A model generated the notes under the pieces. It saw nothing but the letters and a program-made list of their open reading frames with translations, was not told where the DNA came from and ran no database searches. From NCBI GenBank assembly GCA_024405235.1, contig JAKSPA010000028.1, forward strand, positions 1 through 11,568: a stretch of DNA of 11,568 nucleotides, given 5' to 3'. This DNA comes from Lentisphaeria bacterium. Lineage in GTDB: Bacteria; Verrucomicrobiota; Lentisphaeria; Oligosphaerales; Oligosphaeraceae. Shown here piece by piece: positions 6,109-11,568 of this stretch (positions within the stretch are counted from its first letter, which is position 1; each line of letters opens with the position of its first letter). The translations under genes and the position numbers were made by a program.

Positions 6109-9100
6109 TTACGGGTTGGGCGTCTCCACTACGATGGATTTGATTCTCAGCGTGTTCGTTGTGGTGACAGGCGATCCAAGTTCAACTTTAAGTTTGAAAT
6201 AGGCACCGGCGTAGGACGCGCCGTTGGCGCCGCTGAGCAGGAAGGAAAAATCCTTCTTGGGAAGATCCTTGATGTACACTTCATACTTAGCAACCGAATC
6301 GTTAACGGCCACAGTGCTAGATGTATAAGCATAATGCCATTCTGGGTATATCCTTACATACCCCTCGCCAGTGCCTTCCATGGACACGTGCACAATCGCG
6401 GTCTGTGTGCCTTCCAGATAGAATCTAGCAGGTGCGGCGGAAGTAATTGAACCGCTTCTGCCAGAGAAAACCCATCTGGCATCACCATCGGAGGGCAGGG
6501 TCTTGTTCCATGCGGTAATTTCCGTCATTGTGGTCTCCGTCTCCGGCACACCCATCTGCATTTTTCCGCAATTGAGCTGGAAGATCTGCCTTATTGTTGC
6601 TGCTACTATTTTAGGGTTTGATGCTATTTGGGGAGCTGCCAAGTTCTGCGAGCAAGCCAAATAAGAATCTATGCCCTCATAGGAATTCCCTTTAATGGAG
6701 ACAGAATCATTCCAATTCCAGCAATAGACTTTATCGCGGTTCTTGGTGCTGAAGCCCACCTGCAAAAAGACTCTCTTGCCAATAGGCTCTTTCGTGAACC
6801 CCGTGAAGCGCAGAGCTTCATAGAACGGCAATGTGACTTCGGAATACCAGACGTTGTCTTTCGTTGTGTCCGTATGAGTCCAATTGCCTTTGACATGCCC
6901 AGTTCCTCCTGCTATGTCATACACGTATTCCGAGTTCTTGACGGGAGTGAAGGCAAACTGCGTCATGGAATTGCCTGCCGCCATGAAGATTTCCTTGACG
7001 TCATTGTTCGTCCAAAGATCACCGCTGGTGGTGTTGGTCACAGAATTGACCAACGGCGATGTGATCTTGAAGAGGAAGGCAGTGTCCGTATAACCGACCT
7101 GGAAATTGACGTTCAAGGGCGAAGCGCCACTATTGTCCTTCAGCGGCATCAGGGAGCATACTGGGGCGTCATCCCATGCGTCGTCCTTGAAATCCTTGAC
7201 CGGAATGGCCTGGACGTATGCCGAGCGTTGACGGAAAAGCGCAGGATCCATGTCAAAGACACCTCCGAAGATTCCCAACATTCTTCCACCGGCCTTGAGC
7301 ATCTTCAGTTCCACTCCTTCAAATCCATTGCCGGTAATAAGGCCGCTGCTATTGACAGGAAGATCGTTAATGAATTTGTTTCTTTCCTCAAGTGCATACG
7401 CCAGAGCGCATCCTGTCTCGTAGTTTGTGTCCGCCTGCCAGTTCTTCAGGGTGTTGCAGACATCAGCGGAGAGTTTGAGGTACTTGAACTCCGTCTTCAA
7501 AGATGGAAGCAACTTGTTATTCTTATCACAGAGAGCTATGGCCTCATTGAAAAGCCTCTCCAGTTCTGCGACGACATCCGCAGGGTAACGATTCTGCCAC
7601 AAGGTTATGGCCTTGCCATTGGATTGTGCCTCCAGATCGTTGTAGTCCTGTGTCTCGTCCAGGGGAAACTCCTCCAAACGGTCGTCAATCAGCTGGAAGA
7701 ATTTCACGAAGGCCTCTTCGGCTTTTTCGCCGAAGGCATAGCGGCAGTAGTCGTGAAGAATCGTTTCAGCGTCTTCGGTCGAATCGCCGCGCCAGCGTAA
7801 CCACGCGTAGATCCATGGTGCGGACAGAGCATGAGCGGTGTCGATTCCGCAGTCGTAGATGTAGGAAACGTGTGCGGAGCGATAGAAATCCAGTTCCTTT
7901 CGCAAGCCGTTGAAAGAGTATCCTGTGGAATATCCGCTTGGTCTGAACTCTCCGCCCATGTATGCCCAGCAGGCCACGCCGCTTACATTGAACTCCTCAA
8001 ATGCTGCACACAATTTCTTATCCATGGGAGCGATATCAAGAATCATGTCCACGGGAAATTGGTCAAAGCTCTTTGGCGTCTGGTGGGTGGGACCATAGCT
8101 GGCGATGGCGACCTGGACATTGGGACGCTCCTTCTTCAGGCGGGCGGCCAGCATGCTGTTGAGGCGCCAGAGCTTTTCGCCCCAGTCATCCGTGTTGAAG
8201 AGCTTCTTGCAGGCTTCGCATTCGCAGCCGATGAAGCCATCCTGCTGTCCGAATTCCACGACACTGTAGCCCTTGTCGGCACGGGCGAGTGCCTCCTTGT
8301 AGAGCAGTTCCTGCACGTCGGGATTCGAGAAACAGTAGTGTGCAGTATTGCGCCTGCCACTGATCAGCGCAAAATATTCGGGATGCGACGTGGCGTATGT
8401 GGCAGCCGGAATTGCCTCCGGAGGCCAATGCACAGCAAAAGAAGCGCCGCTGGCCCAATAGTAGTTGTTGGCCACGTGATATAGCAGGCCATAAGAATCG
8501 GCGTTGCTGTTCAGCATGTCTGGCTTGTGGCGGTAGGAGAAGTCACTTGGCACCGTGACCGCATTCATGGGCAGAGTGACGACGCCCTCTGGATATGCTG
8601 AAGCAGTACGTCCATCGTTTCCCTTATCGTAGCCGATCACGCGGGTGCTGACGAACTTCTCCGCGAAGACACAGGCGGCTTTCAGGGAGCCATGGGTCAT
8701 CCTGACGAACCACCCGTCGGCCCCTATGGGATTGCCCCAGTCCGTGCCGTAGATGTAGATGTCTTGCCCCTTGACAACGATGGCGTGCTCCCATTTGGCG
8801 AAGTCTTCGGTGGAAAGCCCCGCATCCTGCAAGGCGCTCGTGCTGCCGATGTAGATGAAATGCATATTTGATAACTTGGACTTGCGTGATTCTGACACAA
8901 GATCAAGTGTCACGCCAGTGGCATCCTTAATGCTCTTCTGGAGGAAGGTTCCCGCCAGCTGGACGTATTGATACAGGGACGTGCTGGAGAAAGTGGAGCT
9001 GTTTGGATGGACGATCTGGTAATTGGATGTCCTTCCTTTTTGGGCAATGACCAGATCTTCTGCAAAACTGGCGAACGCCAGGAAGAAAATGGCGAAGAGA

Positions 9101-9117
9101 ATCGTGTAGCGTTTCAT
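6109..9117 (-). CDS. Secreted DUF4838 glycosidase-like protein with CBM9-like tail
   Basis: 1002 residues from the ATG at 9117, which gives a compact signal peptide (MKRYTILFAIFFLAFASFA). An in-frame ATG at 9150 would add 11 residues; neither has a clear ribosome-binding site, and a stop lies just upstream of 9150. Residues 22-160 look like the N-terminal alpha/beta domain found before GH20/GH67-type barrels (HFIYIGSTSALQDAGLS). Residues about 185-460 match DUF4838, a TIM-barrel family related to glycoside hydrolases: HYCFSNPDV at 260-268, FGQQDGF at 289-295, cysteines 298, 300 and 303 in CECEAC, and DCGIDTAHALSAPW near 422. An alpha-helical stretch follows. Residues about 636-815 resemble a family-9 carbohydrate-binding module (DDAWDDAP at 645-652, LWTNNDVKEIF at 701-711). 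Residues 849-1002 form another beta-rich domain I cannot name. It is probably an extracellular glycan-binding or glycan-cleaving enzyme; the linkage cut is unknown. Confidence 0.85.
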   Translation of the reverse strand: MKRYTILFAIFFLAFASFAEDLVIAQKGRTSNYQIVHPNSSTFSSTSLYQYVQLAGTFLQKSIKDATGVTLDLVSESRKSKLSNMHFIYIGSTSALQDAGLSTEDFAKWEHAIVVKGQDIYIYGTDWGNPIGADGWFVRMTHGSLKAACVFAEKFVSTRVIGYDKGNDGRTASAYPEGVVTLPMNAVTVPSDFSYRHKPDMLNSNADSYGLLYHVANNYYWASGASFAVHWPPEAIPAATYATSHPEYFALISGRRNTAHYCFSNPDVQELLYKEALARADKGYSVVEFGQQDGFIGCECEACKKLFNTDDWGEKLWRLNSMLAARLKKERPNVQVAIASYGPTHQTPKSFDQFPVDMILDIAPMDKKLCAAFEEFNVSGVACWAYMGGEFRPSGYSTGYSFNGLRKELDFYRSAHVSYIYDCGIDTAHALSAPWIYAWLRWRGDSTEDAETILHDYCRYAFGEKAEEAFVKFFQLIDDRLEEFPLDETQDYNDLEAQSNGKAITLWQNRYPADVVAELERLFNEAIALCDKNNKLLPSLKTEFKYLKLSADVCNTLKNWQADTNYETGCALAYALEERNKFINDLPVNSSGLITGNGFEGVELKMLKAGGRMLGIFGGVFDMDPALFRQRSAYVQAIPVKDFKDDAWDDAPVCSLMPLKDNSGASPLNVNFQVGYTDTAFLFKITSPLVNSVTNTTSGDLWTNNDVKEIFMAAGNSMTQFAFTPVKNSEYVYDIAGGTGHVKGNWTHTDTTKDNVWYSEVTLPFYEALRFTGFTKEPIGKRVFLQVGFSTKNRDKVYCWNWNDSVSIKGNSYEGIDSYLACSQNLAAPQIASNPKIVAATIRQIFQLNCGKMQMGVPETETTMTEITAWNKTLPSDGDARWVFSGRSGSITSAAPARFYLEGTQTAIVHVSMEGTGEGYVRIYPEWHYAYTSSTVAVNDSVAKYEVYIKDLPKKDFSFLLSGANGASYAGAYFKLKVELGSPVTTTNTLRIKSIVVETPNP

Positions 9118-9366
9118 GATTGTAAAGGATGTGAATGGCATTGTCGTCATTGACTAGTTAATAGCCGAGCCAGAGCAAAGGCAGTGGTATCTCTTTTCGT
9201 GGAAGATGACGAGCATGGGCTGCGAAGGCAAGCCATGACTCTCTGTGCATTGCCGCATGGAACACAAGGACCGTGCGACAATGTAGAAGCTTTTGCTCAT
9301 GGTTGGATTATGCATGAGAAAAGTCTTTCATGGTGTGAAAAACACCACCCATGTTTTTCTGACAAT
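9118..9366. other. Intergenic region between the DUF4838 and GH106-like genes
   Basis: No gene is supported. The part next to 9367 holds a terminator-like hairpin. The rest probably contains the leader, and perhaps a promoter, of the DUF4838 gene, but I see no convincing -35/-10 pair. CATG occurs seven times between 9214 and 9353, far more than expected by chance. Confidence 0.6.
9317..9360 (-). terminator. Imperfect hairpin just after the GH106-like gene
   Basis: On the minus strand the inner stem TGGTGT/ACACCA surrounds TTTTC, and an outer stem AGAAAA/TTTTCT closes an internal loop. It begins 7 bases past the stop codon at 9367, and the 3' arm contains CTTTTCTC. The position suits a transcription terminator or 3'-end stabiliser, but the U-tract is part of the stem and short. 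Confidence 0.4.
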
Positions 9367-11562
9367 TTAGAACACCAGGAACAGTGAACGCTGCGCGGGC
9401 ACGACCACAGGCTGATCCAGCTGGATTTCCGTGACGGAGCCGTCCGCGGGATTGCAGAGAAGCGCCTTGTCGTGTTGCGGATGGCTGCAATTCAAGGTGG
9501 CGTCCTCTCTGTTGAGGTTGACGAGATAGTGCATCTCGCGGCCTTCCTTTGTAATGTAATCGCCATTCAGCACAGTGACGCCATTTGACGTGAATCGGAA
9601 GCCGTCGTTGGACTCGTCAAGCCACTTCATGATGTCGTCGAGACTCACCGCCTTGAAATTGGCGGCCAGCGCCTTCAGGTTGGACTTCTCCTCCGTGCTG
9701 TGCATTGGCACGCAGTTCATGAAAAGGATCTTCACGCCCTTCTCCTGAAGCCTGACGAAGGCCTCCATGGCCTTTTCGTCGACGACCTGCAGCGTGGGGA
9801 CCACGATGGTCTTGACATCGTAGCCGGAGATGGACGGCTTGTCCAGCGCGCCCGCGGCGATGATGTCCTCCGCGTCTACGAAGTAGAAGTCGTGTCCCGC
9901 CTCGTAGACGGCGTTCATCACCTGATTCGTGTCATCGATCACCCATGTGCCTTCGAGCTTTCGGTTGCAGGTGTATGACGGACGGGCGAACGCCTGGACC
10001 TCCTCGATGCCGTAGTAGATGAATGTGCTGCAGTTGTTGTCCAGCCCGTCCAGCATGGTGCCGATGCGGTTGCAGTACTGGTTGAACCACTGGAAGCCCT
10101 GCAGATCGACGCGATGGTTGAGATGGTACTTGATTCGACCATTCTGCCACTTGGTGAAATCCGGATAGAAGTAGCCGTTGATGACGCGGACGCCGCCAAG
10201 GTAAAGCAGCCCCATGCTGCCTGCCATGTTGTTCAGGGGGTCTTTCATGAACTGGTCCTGGTCGATCCAAGGGCACAGCTCCACCATCATTCCATGGGTC
10301 TGGTTCTTGCGGATTGCCATCTGCGGGAATTTCGTGGTGCCGTATGTGTAGAGTCCCGGCATGACGCCGAATGTATCAATGCCCGGATAGCCGGTGTGCT
10401 TCAGCACTTCGATGAAATCGCCATAGAGATATACATGGCTCAGCATGTTCTCTTCGTCCAGATAGTGTCCGGAGAAGACGCCGCCGTGGGCCTTGCACCA
10501 CTCCTGCAGCTGGCCGCTGTAGGCCTCGCCGACCAGTTTGCCCACAAGACGCTGGAATCTGACGCGCGTGGGATATGCGGCTGCGCTTCCTTCGAAGACG
10601 TAGGGCAGGGAGGGCAGCAGGGAGGTGCCGTATTCCTTCTCGTAGCGCTCGAAGAAGCCGTCCACCCATGGCGCCAGCGCGTAGGGCCAGACTTCGTAGT
10701 TACGGACGTAGCGTGTCTGGAGGCTCGGTTCGTCCGTGAAGACGCCGCCCGCGCGTTTGTATGCATCTGGAATGCCCTGGACGATTGGCTCGTACGCCAC
10801 GTCGATGAAGCGTCTGACCGCCTCGGGATCCATCATGTTGATGTAGTGCATGAAAGGTTCCGTGGAGACGTTGTGCGTGCAGTGGGAGCCGTCGTATGCC
10901 TCCTTCACGCAGAATACGTAACCCACTTCGAACTTGTCCAGCTCGAAGGTTGCCGATGTCCTGTCGAACTCCACGGGAACCATGGTGTCGGTGTTCAGGA
11001 CGGATTCATGGAGGCCAGGCGTGCTGAACTTGTACTTCGCCGCCCAGACGATCTTCTCGGAGTCCTCGTCAAGCCTGAAGTGGATGGTGCGCGGTTCCTT
11101 GTATGCCGCGTAGCGCCGCATGTAGAAGCCCTTCGCCACCAGTTCGGGATGTCCTTCCAGCGTCAACCCCTTGGCATAGCCGCTCGGGTAGCCCTTTTCA
11201 TCGTAGATCCAGTACTTGAGTCCGCGTTCGTCCATGGCGTCCATGACCTTCCTCATGAACTCGACGTTCTGCGGATCGCTGGTGAAGCCCTTGGGGTGCT
11301 TCTCGGCATCGCTCGGATTGTATCGGCAGTTGATGACCGCGCCGCGGCAGCCATGTTCAAGAAGAAGATCCGCCATACCCTCGATGTCGTCGTCCGGCCA
11401 CCAGTGGATGCATGGCTGCATTCCGAAATCACGCGAAGGATTCTTGAACGCTTCCATCCAGGAGGCTTTCTTCGTGGTTCCCTCCGGCAGAGCATTGTTG
11501 TTTTGAGCCATAAGCAGACAGTTCATTGCAAGCGCAACAAGTAAAAAGACTTTGAATTTCAT
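9367..11562 (-). CDS. Secreted GH106-like glycoside hydrolase (alpha-L-rhamnosidase relative)
   Basis: 731 residues, complete, starting six bases inside the window, so its upstream control region is not visible. Residues 1-19 form a signal peptide (cut LLMA, then QNNN). The N-terminal TIM-barrel pattern is that of GH106 and relatives: PCIHWWPDDDIEGMADLLLEHGCRGAVI at about 50-77 and KYWIYDEKGYPSGYAKG at 116-132. Acidic motifs in likely active-site positions are FTDEP at 275-279, GHYLDEEN at 365-372 and VELCPW at 427-432. A second half follows, with VINGYFYP at 460-467, an alpha/beta segment near 540-620, and a short beta region where MHYLVNLNRED (677-687) resembles the tail of such enzymes. 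Typical GH106 proteins are around 1000 residues or more, with a C-terminal sugar-binding jelly roll, which is lacking here. Rhamnosidase activity is only a guess; a relative with another specificity is equally possible. The gene looks richer in G+C than those to its left. Confidence 0.8.
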   Translation of the reverse strand: MKFKVFLLVALAMNCLLMAQNNNALPEGTTKKASWMEAFKNPSRDFGMQPCIHWWPDDDIEGMADLLLEHGCRGAVINCRYNPSDAEKHPKGFTSDPQNVEFMRKVMDAMDERGLKYWIYDEKGYPSGYAKGLTLEGHPELVAKGFYMRRYAAYKEPRTIHFRLDEDSEKIVWAAKYKFSTPGLHESVLNTDTMVPVEFDRTSATFELDKFEVGYVFCVKEAYDGSHCTHNVSTEPFMHYINMMDPEAVRRFIDVAYEPIVQGIPDAYKRAGGVFTDEPSLQTRYVRNYEVWPYALAPWVDGFFERYEKEYGTSLLPSLPYVFEGSAAAYPTRVRFQRLVGKLVGEAYSGQLQEWCKAHGGVFSGHYLDEENMLSHVYLYGDFIEVLKHTGYPGIDTFGVMPGLYTYGTTKFPQMAIRKNQTHGMMVELCPWIDQDQFMKDPLNNMAGSMGLLYLGGVRVINGYFYPDFTKWQNGRIKYHLNHRVDLQGFQWFNQYCNRIGTMLDGLDNNCSTFIYYGIEEVQAFARPSYTCNRKLEGTWVIDDTNQVMNAVYEAGHDFYFVDAEDIIAAGALDKPSISGYDVKTIVVPTLQVVDEKAMEAFVRLQEKGVKILFMNCVPMHSTEEKSNLKALAANFKAVSLDDIMKWLDESNDGFRFTSNGVTVLNGDYITKEGREMHYLVNLNREDATLNCSHPQHDKALLCNPADGSVTEIQLDQPVVVPAQRSLFLVF

Positions 11563-11568
11563 GTTGTT

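Noticed and set aside
6628..7800. A 390-codon plus-strand frame
   Set aside because: Antisense to the DUF4838 gene, with no signal, domain or ribosome-binding site supporting it.
10114..11544. A 476-codon open frame on the plus strand
   Set aside because: It lies wholly antisense to the GH106-like gene, which has a signal peptide and recognisable motifs; the plus-strand translation resembles no family and is explained by G+C-rich codon bias.

Overview
The window looks like a chromosomal fragment from an uncultured or gut/rumen-type member of the Planctomycetes-Verrucomicrobia-Lentisphaerae group, most like Kiritimatiellota or Lentisphaerota. This is inferred from the protein mix: secreted SUMF1-fold proteins with Ig-like N-termini, DUF4838 and GH106-like glycosidase relatives, and a DUF4886 SGNH hydrolase, with no SusC/SusD pair. 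No rRNA or other taxonomic marker is present, so the assignment is tentative.

All seven genes I can support lie on the minus strand. From right to left, in transcription order, they are: a secreted GH106-like glycoside hydrolase relative (9367-11562); a secreted DUF4838 protein with a CBM9-like tail (6109-9117, or from 9150); a SUMF1-fold lipoprotein (5142-6050); a secreted DUF4886 SGNH hydrolase (4148-5110); a secreted Ig-like plus SUMF1 protein (2528-4066); a secreted coiled-coil stalk protein carrying phage-tail-fibre-type sequence modules (1082-2413); and an AraC-type regulator cut by the left edge (1-550). Gaps between neighbours from the DUF4838 gene to the stalk gene are 58, 31, 81 and 114 bases, so these could be one transcript. 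A 249-base gap separates the GH106-like gene from them, and a 531-base gap separates the stalk gene from the regulator.

Six of the seven products carry an N-terminal export signal (five signal peptides, one lipobox). The locus therefore reads as a cell-envelope or extracellular glycan-processing set: two glycosidase-type enzymes, one probable esterase, two SUMF1-fold proteins that seem to lack one of the two catalytic cysteines of true formylglycine-generating enzyme, and one fibrous surface protein. There is no sulfatase, transporter or porin in the window. The AraC-type gene is a plausible local regulator.

The 551-1081 gap is the most unusual non-coding part. It holds four clusters of a 7-base repeat (GAATTGA/GAATTGT and complements) in alternating orientation, which can pair in more than one mutually exclusive way. 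The last cluster supplies the stop codon of the stalk gene. The most interesting protein is the stalk gene product, which joins a signal peptide, a beta-type N-terminal region, two tail-fibre-like motifs, a coiled coil containing a 21-base tandem repeat, and a C-terminal domain.
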